From JAJPXC01 sp964562375 (GTDB lineage Bacteria; Bacteroidota; Bacteroidia; Bacteroidales; Muribaculaceae), in contig CAZLSW010000069.1 of the NCBI GenBank assembly GCA_964562375.1, forward strand, positions 1-17,340: DNA of 17,340 nt, written 5' to 3'. The position numbers and the translations under genes are program-made. Position 1 is the stretch's first letter; each line of letters begins with the position of its first letter. Below the pieces are notes generated by a model, which did no database searches, was not told the DNA's origin, and saw only the letters and a list, made by a program, of their open reading frames with translations. Shown piece by piece: positions 1 through 7,620 of the stretch.

Positions 1-65
1 ACCGCATCGGCGCCGTCTTCTCCCCCGAGACACGCACCCTCGCCTCCTGGAAGATCATCAGCTAA
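1..65 (+). CDS. C-terminal end of an unidentified protein (partial)
   Basis: The third forward frame is open from the left edge to a TAA at 63-65 and gives 20 residues ending in ...LASWKIIS. The GC-rich third positions match the genes that follow, so this is probably the true end of a gene lying mostly outside the window. Nothing in the tail identifies a family. The perfect palindrome about 50 bases downstream would suit a transcription stop for it. Confidence 0.4.
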   Translation, partial: RIGAVFSPETRTLASWKIIS

Positions 66-115
66 TCCAGCATCTTCCCCGCTACTGCGTTCGCGACATC
101 AGCCTCGGGAGTCAT

Positions 116-140
116 CGTGGCCGATAGCCTATCGGCCACG
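116..140. terminator. Perfect 12-bp inverted repeat, probable terminator hairpin
   Basis: CGTGGCCGATAG (116-127) is followed after one base by its exact reverse complement (129-140). As RNA it would fold into a very stable hairpin. There is no clear T-run after it on the + strand, so it is either a terminator of the kind lacking a long U tract or a protein-binding palindrome. It sits between the end of the upstream gene and the promoter at 168-198, which favours a terminator for the upstream gene. Confidence 0.5.
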
Positions 141-167
141 CTGGGGCAATAATTTCACAGTCGAAAG

Positions 168-198
168 TTGGAGGGTAGGAAAATTGTAAGTACCTTTG
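168..198 (+). promoter_or_regulatory. Bacteroidetes-type promoter of the ATPase-DUF4435 gene
   Basis: TTG at 168-170 and TACCTTTG at 191-198 are separated by exactly 20 bp. This matches the TTG-N19-21-TANNTTTG pattern known for the Bacteroidetes primary sigma factor. Transcription would begin near 203-206, about 20 bases before the ATG at 227. That makes the TTG codon at 209 an unlikely start. Confidence 0.75.
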
Positions 199-226
199 CA
201 ATTTAGCGTTGACCTTAGAGAGGCCT

Positions 227-1801
227 ATGGAGATACAATTGCCCCAAAAGAGCGACGGGAGCCGGGAAATGATTCCCGCGGACGCCCGCCAAATCACGAT
301 AATCGGCGCCAACGGTGCCGGCAAGACCCGCTTTACCGAGTCGCTGATACGCGAGCTCGGTGACACGGCCTACCCGGTGTCGGCCCTGCAGGCGCTATAT
401 GGGCGCACGTTGCCGGGCGACGAGGTGCAGCCCCACTCGATCGACGGGCAGTATTTCCAGGCCTTGAACCGGTCGTCGATTGTGCGAGCCGACGCCTCTT
501 GCCAATTTGACCGCATGATCGGTGTATTGCTTTGGCAGGAGATGCTCAACCTGCTGGCCTACAAGGTGGAAGCGGCCGAGAATCCCGACGCCAAGCTATC
601 GTCGACCCATCTCGACCAGCTCATCGAAGTATGGCAAGAGATTTTCCCCGAGAACAAAATTCTTTTAGAGGGCGGCAAGCTTCTCTTCTCCCGCCAAGGC
701 GCTGACGATGAGGCGTATGCGTCTCACAAACTATCGGACGGCGAGAAGGCGGTGCTTTACTATATTGGAGCTATGTTGCTCGCCCACGATGGCGCGGTGG
801 TATTTGTCGACAACCCGGGGCTCTTCCTGCACCCTACAGTCAACCAAACGCTCTGGGACCGACTGGAAGCGTTACGGCCCGACTGCACGTTCATCTACAC
901 CACTCACAATCTGGAATTTGCGTCGTCGCGCACCGACAACACCACGATTTGGGTGCGCGATTACGATGCGCAAGCCCGCACGTGGGACTACGCAATCCTG
1001 GAGCCCCACTCCGGTCTCCCTGAGGACATCTACCTGTCGATTATCGGCGCCCGCAAGCCCGTATTGTTCATCGAGGGCGACGACACCCACTCGATCGACT
1101 CCAAGCTCTACCCCCTTGTGTTCACCCAATACACCGTAAAGGCCCTTGGCTCGTGCAACAAGGTGATCGAAACCACGCGCACCTTCAACGACCAGCAGGC
1201 TTTCCACCATCTCGACTCTCACGGCATCGTCGACCGCGACCGCCGCGATGAGCACGAGGTAGAGTACCTGAGAAACAAGAAGATCCTTGTCCCCGACGTG
1301 GCCGAGGTGGAGAACCTATTTATGCTTGAGGACGTGCTTCGGGCCATGGCCCATGCCCAAAACCGCGACCCGCATCACGTGGTGTCGAAGGTGCAGAAAG
1401 CCATCTTCGAGCTGTTCCGCCAGGACCTCAAGCAACAAGCCCTGCAACACACCCGCCACCGGGTGAAACGCACCGTGGAATACCGCATCGACGGCCGCTT
1501 CCGCAACATCAACATGCTCGAGGAACACATGTCGTCGCTGGTCAACGAGATCGACCCCCGCGGCATTTACGAGAGCCTGTGCAAGCAGTTCCACGTCTAC
1601 CTTGCCGACAAGAACTACGCCTCGATTCTCAAGGTATACAATCAAAAAACAATGATACAGCAAGCCAATGTGCCTCAGCTACTTGGTTTCAAGAACCGCG
1701 ACGACTACGTGAAGCGTGTGATCGCTTTGTTGAAGGCCGGAGGGCCCGACGCCGACCATATCGCCCGGGCTATTCGACGCGCGTTCCGATTAGAAGATTA
1801 A
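227..1801 (+). CDS. AAA ATPase fused to DUF4435 (TOPRIM-like) domain; fused PARIS-like candidate
   Basis: From ATG 227 the protein has 524 residues. The N-terminal half is an ABC/SMC-type ATPase: Walker A GANGAGKT at 27-34, signature LSDGE at 169-173, Walker B VVFVDN at 191-196 and an H-loop TTHN at 225-228. The C-terminal half is DUF4435, which resembles the TOPRIM nuclease of OLD-type proteins: FIEGDD (acidic pair from Glu 283) and GIVDRD at 334-338. The same pair occurs as AriA (ATPase) plus AriB (DUF4435 nuclease) in the PARIS anti-phage system, and single-chain versions are known. The residue after the Walker B Asp is Asn rather than the usual catalytic Glu. The gene stands alone behind its own promoter, with the next start 40 bases downstream. 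ATG 227 was preferred over TTG 209 because of promoter spacing. The defence role is inferred; the domain calls are firm. Confidence 0.85.
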   Translation: MEIQLPQKSDGSREMIPADARQITIIGANGAGKTRFTESLIRELGDTAYPVSALQALYGRTLPGDEVQPHSIDGQYFQALNRSSIVRADASCQFDRMIGVLLWQEMLNLLAYKVEAAENPDAKLSSTHLDQLIEVWQEIFPENKILLEGGKLLFSRQGADDEAYASHKLSDGEKAVLYYIGAMLLAHDGAVVFVDNPGLFLHPTVNQTLWDRLEALRPDCTFIYTTHNLEFASSRTDNTTIWVRDYDAQARTWDYAILEPHSGLPEDIYLSIIGARKPVLFIEGDDTHSIDSKLYPLVFTQYTVKALGSCNKVIETTRTFNDQQAFHHLDSHGIVDRDRRDEHEVEYLRNKKILVPDVAEVENLFMLEDVLRAMAHAQNRDPHHVVSKVQKAIFELFRQDLKQQALQHTRHRVKRTVEYRIDGRFRNINMLEEHMSSLVNEIDPRGIYESLCKQFHVYLADKNYASILKVYNQKTMIQQANVPQLLGFKNRDDYVKRVIALLKAGGPDADHIARAIRRAFRLED

Positions 1802-1841
1802 CCCAACCGAATTTTACTGAACATCATCCACGTTTGCGACC

Positions 1842-4277
1842 ATGAGACAAAGTATTCGCAACCTTTCGTTGGCCCTTGCCCTCATCCCCGCTTCCAGCGC
1901 TTGGGCAGCCATCCCCGACGGCTACTACGACAACGCCGTGGGCAAATCAGGCTCATCCCTGCTCACCGCATTATACAACATCATCAACTCCCACACCAAC
2001 GTGGGCTACGACGGCCTCTACGACGTGTACCCCGAGAGCGACTCGCGCTCCGACGGCACTCTCTGGGACATGTACTCCACCAAGCATTGGACATGGGGCA
2101 ACAAGCAGTGCGGCTCCTACAAAAACATCGGCGATTGCTACAACCGCGAGCACTCGGTGCCCCAAAGCTGGTTCAACGAGGCCTCTCCGATGAAAGCCGA
2201 CGCGTTCCACGTCTACCCCACCGACGGCAAGGTCAACGGCCAGCGTAGCAACTACCCCTACGGCGAATGTGAGAACGGCACCAGCCTCGGCACCTACAAC
2301 GGCGTGACGGCCCTGGGGCGCCTCGGCTCTTGCACCTTCTCGGGCTACACCGGCACCGTCTTTGAGCCGGATGACGAATACAAGGGCGACTTCGCGCGCA
2401 CCTATTTTTACATGGCCACATGTTACAACAACAAGATATCGTCGTGGTCGGGGGGAGTGTTCGGCAACGGCACCTACCCGGGAATGGCCACGTGGTGCGT
2501 CAACCTGTTCCTGAAATGGCATCGCGAGGACCCAGTGTCGCAGAAGGAACTTGACCGCAACGAGGCTGTATATAAATATCAAAAGAATCGCAACCCATAT
2601 ATCGACTACCCCGAATTGGCCGAGCACGTGTGGGGCACCAAAACCTCCACTGCCTGGACCGGCGATGCCACCGAGCAAATCACCTACCCCGCCGACCAAG
2701 CCTCTATCAATCTTGGCATTACGGGCGTCAACCTCACCCTGAGCAAAACTATCACCGTCACAGGCAACAACCTCACCTCGCCAGTCACCGTCGCCGTTTC
2801 CGGCACGGGCTTCTCAGTGTCCTCCACCTCCCTGGCCGCATCCTCCGTCACTGGCTCAGGAGCCTCATTGACAATCAGCTACCTCTCCTCTGTTGCCGCC
2901 ACAGCTACCGGCACGTTAACCCTCACCTCAGGCGACGCCTGCAACACCGTCACCCTCTCAGCACAGGCCATGGACGGCATCCCTGTGGGCAACCCCACCA
3001 ACATCACCTCCGAGAGTTTCACGGCCAACTGGGTAGCACTGGGCGACGCCACGACCTACTCAATCTCGGTGTGGCGCGACGGCACGCTCCTCACGGGCTA
3101 TCCCAAGAGCGTGACGGCCACCGACCAAGCCTACACAGTCACCGGGCTGGAGCCGGAAACCACCTACACCTACCAAATCTCCTCCACCACGCTCCAATCT
3201 GTCGTCAAGACCGTCACCACCGGAGCGTTGATTCCCTCGATACAATTCATGTACGACGGCGACTTGACCAACGACCTCTACCAAGAGACTCCCGGCACTC
3301 CCGGCAACTCCTGCGAGATCCTTCTCGACATCGAGAACGTCTCGGGCGACATCACAATCTCCTGCGGCGCGCCGTTCCAAGTATCGACTGACAAATCCAC
3401 CTGGGGCACCTCCACCACCGTGGCCGAGGAAGCCGACCGCTTCTACCTGCGCATGAACTCCTCGGAGGCGGGCACCTACACCACCGACCTTTACGCCACT
3501 GCCGGCAGCTACTCCACCGACATCGACATCACCACCTCCTGCGGCACTGCCGTCACCTGGTGCGAAACATTCGACAACACCGACGATAACACCGTAAGCG
3601 ACTTCTCATCTTACACCACCGACAAGGATTTTACCGGCGTAATGTGCTCCTGGCATTTCAAAAACGCCGGCCTGTGGACAACCTCGGGCGAGGCTTATTC
3701 AGGCACAATTTCGCCCCGATTCAACAAGGACGGCTTAGCCGTGGAGGTGTACATGACCGAGGACAAGACCGGCGGCGTGGGAAAGGTGTCGTTCTATGCC
3801 AAGAAATGGAACAACAGCAGCGAAATCGCCTCTACCGTAGAGGTTTACCACTCGGCCAACCAAGGCTCCACATGGACCAAATACGGCACGGTGACCGTCG
3901 AGTCCACCGAGTGGACGTTATTTGAGGTTACGGTTAATCAAGGAGGTGCGGGTAGAGTGAAATTCGTACGCCCTTCCACCAGCAGCTCGTCAGTCGCTCC
4001 CCATGCCGGCTCCTCCCGCATGAATCTTGACGACGTGACCATCACCAACTATACGCACACGTCGGTAGAATCCCTCGCCTACCACTCCTGGGACGCCTAC
4101 TGCCGCGACCATCGCCTGGTGATCGAGAATGGCGACGCCCAAAACCGATTCCTCGTCTACGGCGTTGACGGCATCGTGCGTTACGACGGCGCAGCCCCCT
4201 CGGCGCCCCTAGAGCTTGCCCCGGGCCTCTACATCGTGGCCTGCAACGACTTCGCCCGCCGAGTGCTCGTCAGATAA
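1842..4277 (+). CDS. Secreted endonuclease I family nuclease with Ig/Fn3-like modules and sorting tail
   Basis: The 811-residue protein begins with a signal peptide (about 1-22, cleavage after AWA). Residues 24-265 form an EndA/NucM-type endonuclease I. The beta-beta-alpha-metal site is visible as NREHSVPQSW (Glu103, His104) and QRSNYPYG (Asn137 as likely metal ligand), with the conserved NEAVYKYQKNRNPYIDYPE block at 240-258. After it come a beta-sandwich with IG-like repeats (about 281-380), a fibronectin type III module (381-460), a further Ig-like region and a jelly-roll-like segment (574-735). The last 70 residues end in ELAPGLYIVA...RRVLVR, resembling a type IX secretion type A sorting domain. 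It probably degrades extracellular DNA at or beyond the outer membrane. It is about three times the length of a plain EndA nuclease because of these added modules. No convincing promoter lies in the 40-base gap, so it may be read with the ATPase gene. Confidence 0.88.
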   Translation: MRQSIRNLSLALALIPASSAWAAIPDGYYDNAVGKSGSSLLTALYNIINSHTNVGYDGLYDVYPESDSRSDGTLWDMYSTKHWTWGNKQCGSYKNIGDCYNREHSVPQSWFNEASPMKADAFHVYPTDGKVNGQRSNYPYGECENGTSLGTYNGVTALGRLGSCTFSGYTGTVFEPDDEYKGDFARTYFYMATCYNNKISSWSGGVFGNGTYPGMATWCVNLFLKWHREDPVSQKELDRNEAVYKYQKNRNPYIDYPELAEHVWGTKTSTAWTGDATEQITYPADQASINLGITGVNLTLSKTITVTGNNLTSPVTVAVSGTGFSVSSTSLAASSVTGSGASLTISYLSSVAATATGTLTLTSGDACNTVTLSAQAMDGIPVGNPTNITSESFTANWVALGDATTYSISVWRDGTLLTGYPKSVTATDQAYTVTGLEPETTYTYQISSTTLQSVVKTVTTGALIPSIQFMYDGDLTNDLYQETPGTPGNSCEILLDIENVSGDITISCGAPFQVSTDKSTWGTSTTVAEEADRFYLRMNSSEAGTYTTDLYATAGSYSTDIDITTSCGTAVTWCETFDNTDDNTVSDFSSYTTDKDFTGVMCSWHFKNAGLWTTSGEAYSGTISPRFNKDGLAVEVYMTEDKTGGVGKVSFYAKKWNNSSEIASTVEVYHSANQGSTWTKYGTVTVESTEWTLFEVTVNQGGAGRVKFVRPSTSSSSVAPHAGSSRMNLDDVTITNYTHTSVESLAYHSWDAYCRDHRLVIENGDAQNRFLVYGVDGIVRYDGAAPSAPLELAPGLYIVACNDFARRVLVR

Positions 4278-4287
4278 CGTCCCCTAT

Positions 4288-4318
4288 TTGGCTATGTGGA
4301 AACTTATCAGTATCTTCG
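4288..4318 (+). promoter_or_regulatory. Bacteroidetes-type promoter of pyrE
   Basis: TTG at 4288-4290 and TATCTTCG at 4311-4318 are separated by 20 bp, the same geometry as the promoter at 168-198. The -7 box deviates at one position (TTCG instead of TTTG). The start of pyrE lies 28 bases downstream. Confidence 0.65.
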
Positions 4319-4346
4319 CGCTTGAATTTAAAATCGTACCATCACA

Positions 4347-4988
4347 ATGAAAGACCTTGACCGCATACTTGCAGAAAAGTTGCTTAAAATCAGTGCTATA
4401 ACCCTCCAGCCCGAGAACCCATTCGTATGGGCCTCGGGGTGGAACTCCCCCATATACACCGACAACCGTAAAACGCTGTCCTACCCCGAGATACGCACCT
4501 TTATCAAGGTGGAGCTCTGCCGTCTGATTCTCGAGACCTACGGCACCCCCGACGCCATCGCCGGCGTAGCCACCGGGGCCATCGCCCAGGGCGCCCTCGT
4601 GGCCGACGAGCTCGGCTTGCCTTACGCCTACGTGCGCTCAACCCCAAAGGACCACGGCATGGAAAATCTCATCGAGGGCAATCTCAAGCCTGGCCAGAAA
4701 GTGGTTGTGATTGAGGACCTTATCTCCACTGGCGGCTCCTCGCTCAAGGCCGTTGACGCCATCCGCGCAGCCGGCTGTGAGGTCGTGGGTATGGCCGCCA
4801 TCTTCACCTACGGCTTCCCCGTGGCCGTGGAGAAATTCAAGGAGAAAGGCGTGCAATTGGTCACCTTGAGCAACTACAACGCCATGATCAAGGCCGCCGT
4901 CGACACCAACTACATCAAGGAGGACTTCATCAAGCCCCTCCAGGAATGGCGACAGGACCCCGCCAACTGGGTTCCCCGCCGCGACTAA
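4347..4988 (+). CDS. pyrE: Orotate phosphoribosyltransferase
   Basis: PyrE converts orotate and PRPP to orotidine 5'-phosphate in cytosolic pyrimidine synthesis. The 213-residue length is normal for the family. The PRPP-binding motif VVVIEDLISTGGSS lies at 119-132. The mobile catalytic loop is seen in RSTPKDHG at 97-104 (Lys101, Asp102, His103). FVWASGWNSPIYTDNR at 26-41 is the orotate/substrate-binding start of the fold. The gene has its own promoter and is followed after 83 bases by the SRPBCC gene and then argH, all in one direction. Pyrimidine and arginine synthesis share carbamoyl phosphate, so the neighbourhood makes metabolic sense. Confidence 0.97.
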   Translation: MKDLDRILAEKLLKISAITLQPENPFVWASGWNSPIYTDNRKTLSYPEIRTFIKVELCRLILETYGTPDAIAGVATGAIAQGALVADELGLPYAYVRSTPKDHGMENLIEGNLKPGQKVVVIEDLISTGGSSLKAVDAIRAAGCEVVGMAAIFTYGFPVAVEKFKEKGVQLVTLSNYNAMIKAAVDTNYIKEDFIKPLQEWRQDPANWVPRRD

Positions 4989-5007
4989 TCAGAGTATCCC
5001 CACGGCA

Positions 5008-5057
5008 TCGACTTCTCTCGATTCCCTCCGATTTCTATCGATTTCAGTCGATTCCCT
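5008..5057. repeat. Five 10-bp phased repeat units (TCGATTCCCT-like)
   Basis: Five consecutive units begin at 5008, 5018, 5028, 5038 and 5048: TCGACTTCTC, TCGATTCCCT, CCGATTTCTA, TCGATTTCAG, TCGATTCCCT. The period is exactly 10 bp with no drift, close to one helical turn. The array fills most of the pyrE-SRPBCC gap and ends 14 bases before the next start codon. It may be a polymerase-slippage product or a series of protein sites on one face of the helix. The sequence does not decide between them. Confidence 0.75.
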
Positions 5058-5071
5058 CTTAAATTCAAGCA

Positions 5072-5491
5072 ATGTCAACCTATGCCTCCAAGCCGGCAAC
5101 TATCAACCGCCCGGCACAAGATATCTACAACCGTTTCAACGACCTCACAGTCCTTGAAACACAGCTCAACAACCTCCCCCAGGAACAGCGCGACAAAATC
5201 GGCGACGTGAAATTCTCCCCCGACTCGATCGAAATCAACACCCCGCAAGTGGGCAAAATCGAGTTTAAGGTGATTGACCGCCAGCCCTTCAATAAAATCA
5301 CCTTCGGCACTCCCTCATCGCCCATCCCCTTGACGATGGATCTCGAGCTTACCCCCAAGGGTGACGACGCCACCGAGGCCGTCACCAAGATCAACGTCGA
5401 GCTCCCGATGATGCTGCGCCCGCTTGTAGGCCCCAAGCTTCAAGAGGCCGCCGAGCAATTCTCCAAGCTCCTGGGCCAGCTCGCCGGATAA
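5072..5491 (+). CDS. SRPBCC (START-like fold) family protein
   Basis: This 139-residue cytosolic protein has no signal peptide or membrane segment. The order fits the helix-grip SRPBCC fold: an opening strand (ATINRPAQDIYNRF, where the phrase of the family begins), a middle run of strands (VGKIEFKVIDRQPFNKITF at 65-83 and LTMDLELTP at 92-100) and a long C-terminal helix (LVGPKLQEAAEQFSKLLGQL at 118-137). Members bind hydrophobic ligands or act as chaperone-like proteins. The exact ligand here is unknown. It sits between pyrE and argH and is probably co-transcribed with pyrE. No catalytic residues can be pointed to. Confidence 0.8.
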   Translation: MSTYASKPATINRPAQDIYNRFNDLTVLETQLNNLPQEQRDKIGDVKFSPDSIEINTPQVGKIEFKVIDRQPFNKITFGTPSSPIPLTMDLELTPKGDDATEAVTKINVELPMMLRPLVGPKLQEAAEQFSKLLGQLAG

Positions 5492-5492
5492 C

Positions 5493-5539
5493 AAGGAAGT
5501 CCCGCCGTGCCGGATAGAAAGGAAGTCCCGCCGTGCCGG
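5493..5539. repeat. 21-bp direct repeat, two copies 26 bp apart
   Basis: AAGGAAGTCCCGCCGTGCCGG occurs exactly at 5493-5513 and again at 5519-5539. Only the second copy is followed by the complement GGCGGGAC that closes a hairpin (see 5525-5545). The same closing arm could also pair with GTCCCGCC of the first copy (5499-5506), giving an alternative, longer loop. Confidence 0.85.
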
Positions 5540-5545
5540 CGGGAC
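5525..5545 (+). terminator. GC-rich hairpin upstream of argH (terminator or attenuator-like)
   Basis: GTCCCGCC (5525-5532), loop GTGCC, GGCGGGAC (5538-5545), then AGTTTAAAAAC. The 8-bp all-strong stem lies 20 bases before the argH start codon. No TANNTTTG promoter is visible between the hairpin and argH. It could therefore limit read-through into argH rather than simply end the upstream transcript. Confidence 0.5.
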
Positions 5546-5565
5546 AGTTTAAAAACAATATTATT

Positions 5566-6903
5566 ATGAACAAGCTCTGGGAAAAAGACTTTAGCGTCGA
5601 CCGCGACGTCGAAACATATACCGTAGGCCGCGACCGCGAGATGGACCTCTTTCTCGCCCCCTACGACGTCCTCGGCTCTCTCGCCCACATCACCATGCTA
5701 CAAAGCGTTGGCCTCCTGCAGAAAGACGAACTCGACGCCCTTTCCCGCGAGCTACGCGACATCTACGCCATCGCCGAGCGAGGCGACCTGCTCATCGAGC
5801 CGGGCGTCGAGGACATCCACTCGCAAGTCGAACTCGAATTGACTCGTCGCCTTGGCGACATAGGCAAAAAAATCCACTCGGGTCGCTCGCGCAACGACCA
5901 AGTGTTGGTCGACCTCAAGCTCTTTATCCGCTCCCGCATCGAAGGGCTCACCAAGGCCATGAACACACTCTTGGACGCCCTCCAGCGCCAAAGCGAGCGC
6001 TACAAGGATGTGATCATCCCCGGCTACACCCATCTACAAGTGGCAATGCCCTCATCTATAGGAATGTGGCTCGGAGCCTACGCCGAAAGCCTCGTCGACG
6101 ACCTCATCGTGCTGCGCGGGGCCTACGACGTGGCCAACCGCAACCCCCTGGGCTCGGCCGCCGGCTACGGCTCCTCATTCCCCCTCGACCGCGACATGAC
6201 CACCCGTCTGCTCGGATTCGCCTCAATGGACTACAATGCCGTCTACGCCCAGATGGGCCGTGGCAAAACCGAGCGCATCGTCGCCCAGGCAATCGCCTCG
6301 GTTGCCGCCACCGTGGCCAAATTGGCAATGGACGCCTGTCTGTACAACTCCCAAAACTTCGGTTTCATCCGCCTACCCAAGGAGTACACCACCGGCTCAT
6401 CGATCATGCCCCACAAGAAAAACCCCGACGTGTTTGAGCTCACCCGCGCACGCTGCAACAAGCTTCAGGCCCTCCCCTACGAGATCACGCTCATCACCAA
6501 CAACCTCCCCTCGGGCTACTTCCGCGACCTACAGCTTATCAAGGAAAACTTCCTCCCCGCATTCGACGAAATCGAGACAATCCTCGCCATGGTCACCACA
6601 ATGGTCGAGAAAATGGAAGTCAACCCCGAGGCCGGCCGCGACCCACGATACGAGCTTATGTACTCGGTGGAGAAGGTCAATGAGCTTGTCAAGCAAGGCG
6701 TGCCATTCCGCGACGCCTACAAGCAGGTGGGTCTCGAAATCGAACACGGCCAATTCCAAGCCCCCCACGAGCTGCACCACACCCACGCCGGCTCCCTGGG
6801 CAACCTTTGCAACGACCGCGTCGCCCAGCTCTGGGACCAAGTCCTCGCCCAATTCGACTTCGACACCTACCACCGAGCCCTCGACCAGCTGCTCGACCGC
6901 TAA
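5566..6903 (+). CDS. argH: Argininosuccinate lyase
   Basis: ArgH splits argininosuccinate into arginine and fumarate, the last step of arginine synthesis in the cytosol. The 445-residue protein carries the fumarase/lyase superfamily signature GSSIMPHKKNPD at 277-288, whose flexible loop holds the catalytic serine. Also present are KIHSGRSRNDQV at 102-113 and GYTHLQVAMPSS at 153-164 (His156, the conserved active-site histidine). ATG 5566 was chosen because the protein then begins MNKLWEKDFS, the usual ArgH start. The GTG at 5533 lies inside the hairpin and adds residues without family support. It follows the SRPBCC gene after 74 bases. Confidence 0.96.
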   Translation: MNKLWEKDFSVDRDVETYTVGRDREMDLFLAPYDVLGSLAHITMLQSVGLLQKDELDALSRELRDIYAIAERGDLLIEPGVEDIHSQVELELTRRLGDIGKKIHSGRSRNDQVLVDLKLFIRSRIEGLTKAMNTLLDALQRQSERYKDVIIPGYTHLQVAMPSSIGMWLGAYAESLVDDLIVLRGAYDVANRNPLGSAAGYGSSFPLDRDMTTRLLGFASMDYNAVYAQMGRGKTERIVAQAIASVAATVAKLAMDACLYNSQNFGFIRLPKEYTTGSSIMPHKKNPDVFELTRARCNKLQALPYEITLITNNLPSGYFRDLQLIKENFLPAFDEIETILAMVTTMVEKMEVNPEAGRDPRYELMYSVEKVNELVKQGVPFRDAYKQVGLEIEHGQFQAPHELHHTHAGSLGNLCNDRVAQLWDQVLAQFDFDTYHRALDQLLDR

Positions 6904-6970
6904 GGCTGCCTCGGACGTTCATGGGGCACTTTACGCAATAAACACCTACCTTTTCCGTTATTCTAATATT

Positions 6971-7468
6971 ATGAAAATCCGAAAATTAGCCCTAATTGCA
7001 ATAGCCATCGTTGCCCTCGTCACCACCATCGCCTGCGAGAAACTCGACGAGACGCGTATACCGCCAGCGCAAGTGCGCGTGGCCTTCAACACCCAGGCCG
7101 AATGGGAAGTGTACGGCACACCCGCCGTACTCGACTACAAAACTTTTATCAAATCGGAGCGCGTCCCATCCAATTACCCCTACACCTCCCTCACCTATAC
7201 CGGCTTCGGAGGTATCCTCCTGTGCTGCAACCTAATGGGAGAGCCCGTGGCCTACGACCTCGCCTGCCCCGTTGAGTGCAAAAACAACGTGCGAATCAAG
7301 GTCGACCCCGACGCCGCCAACGCCTACTGCCCCACCTGCGGCTCAGTCTACGACGTCTTCAACCTAGGCACACCCCTCTCCGGCCCCGCCAACACCAACG
7401 GATACGGCCTCAAGCGCTACAACGTCACCGCCGGCAGCAACGGCGTCTACCGGGTAATTACAAATTAA
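6971..7468 (+). CDS. Lipoprotein with Rieske-like fold and all-cysteine motif
   Basis: This is a 165-residue protein. A short charged start, a hydrophobic core and TIAC at 19-22 form a lipobox with Cys22, so it is probably anchored to a membrane as a lipoprotein. Residues 97-130 contain LACPVEC (Cys99, Cys103) and CPTCGSVYD (Cys120, Cys123). The second motif closely matches the Rieske motif CPxHGSxYD except that the histidine is cysteine. Sixteen residues separate Cys103 and Cys120, the Rieske spacing. The conserved GxGTPxxGPA...LKRYNV tail also fits Rieske-like proteins. With four cysteines it may hold zinc or a rubredoxin/ferredoxin-like iron centre instead of a true Rieske cluster. It lies 67 bases after argH and 51 bases before the tRNA-Gly. 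Confidence 0.75.
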   Translation: MKIRKLALIAIAIVALVTTIACEKLDETRIPPAQVRVAFNTQAEWEVYGTPAVLDYKTFIKSERVPSNYPYTSLTYTGFGGILLCCNLMGEPVAYDLACPVECKNNVRIKVDPDAANAYCPTCGSVYDVFNLGTPLSGPANTNGYGLKRYNVTAGSNGVYRVITN

Positions 7469-7470
7469 TT

Positions 7471-7500
7471 TTGCGGATTCAAAAAATATTGCTACCTTTG
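7471..7500 (+). promoter_or_regulatory. Bacteroidetes-type promoter of the tRNA pair
   Basis: TTG at 7471-7473 and a perfect TACCTTTG at 7493-7500 are separated by 19 bp. The tRNA-Gly gene starts 20 bases after the -7 box. No second promoter is seen before tRNA-Leu, so the pair is probably one transcript ending at the terminator at 7876-7913. Confidence 0.75.
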
Positions 7501-7519
7501 TCGTCGCAAAAGCCCTGAT

Positions 7520-7592
7520 GCGGTAATAGCTCAGTTGGTAGAGCATCAGCTTCCCAAGCTGAGGGTCGCGAGTTCGAGCCTCGTTTACCGCT
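7520..7592 (+). tRNA. tRNA-Gly (anticodon CCC)
   Basis: A complete 73-base cloverleaf can be folded by hand. The acceptor GCGGTAA/TTACCGC pairs perfectly, the D stem is GCTC/GAGC, and the anticodon stem TCAGC/GCTGA encloses loop TTCCCAA (anticodon CCC). The T arm GCGAG-TTCGAGC-CTCGT has one G-T pair at its base. The discriminator is T and CCA is not encoded. It reads GGG codons. Confidence 0.95.
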
Positions 7593-7620
7593 CAATCGTC
7601 CCCTCCAAGCCGAGGAGCAA

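Noticed and set aside
209..226. TTG start at 209 for the ATPase-DUF4435 gene
   Set aside because: The transcription start implied by the promoter at 168-198 falls almost on it, and ATG 227 gives a natural N-terminus.
1829..1836. CACGTTTG as a -7 box for the endonuclease gene
   Set aside because: Only the TTTG part fits. No TTG lies at the required distance upstream and the box would be almost on the start codon.
5008..5057. CRISPR-like array
   Set aside because: Units are only 10 bp with no spacers, and no cas genes are present in the window.
6947..6954. TACCTTTT as promoter -7 box of the Rieske-like lipoprotein gene
   Set aside because: It misses the final G and no -33 TTG lies 19-21 bp upstream; possible but not supported.
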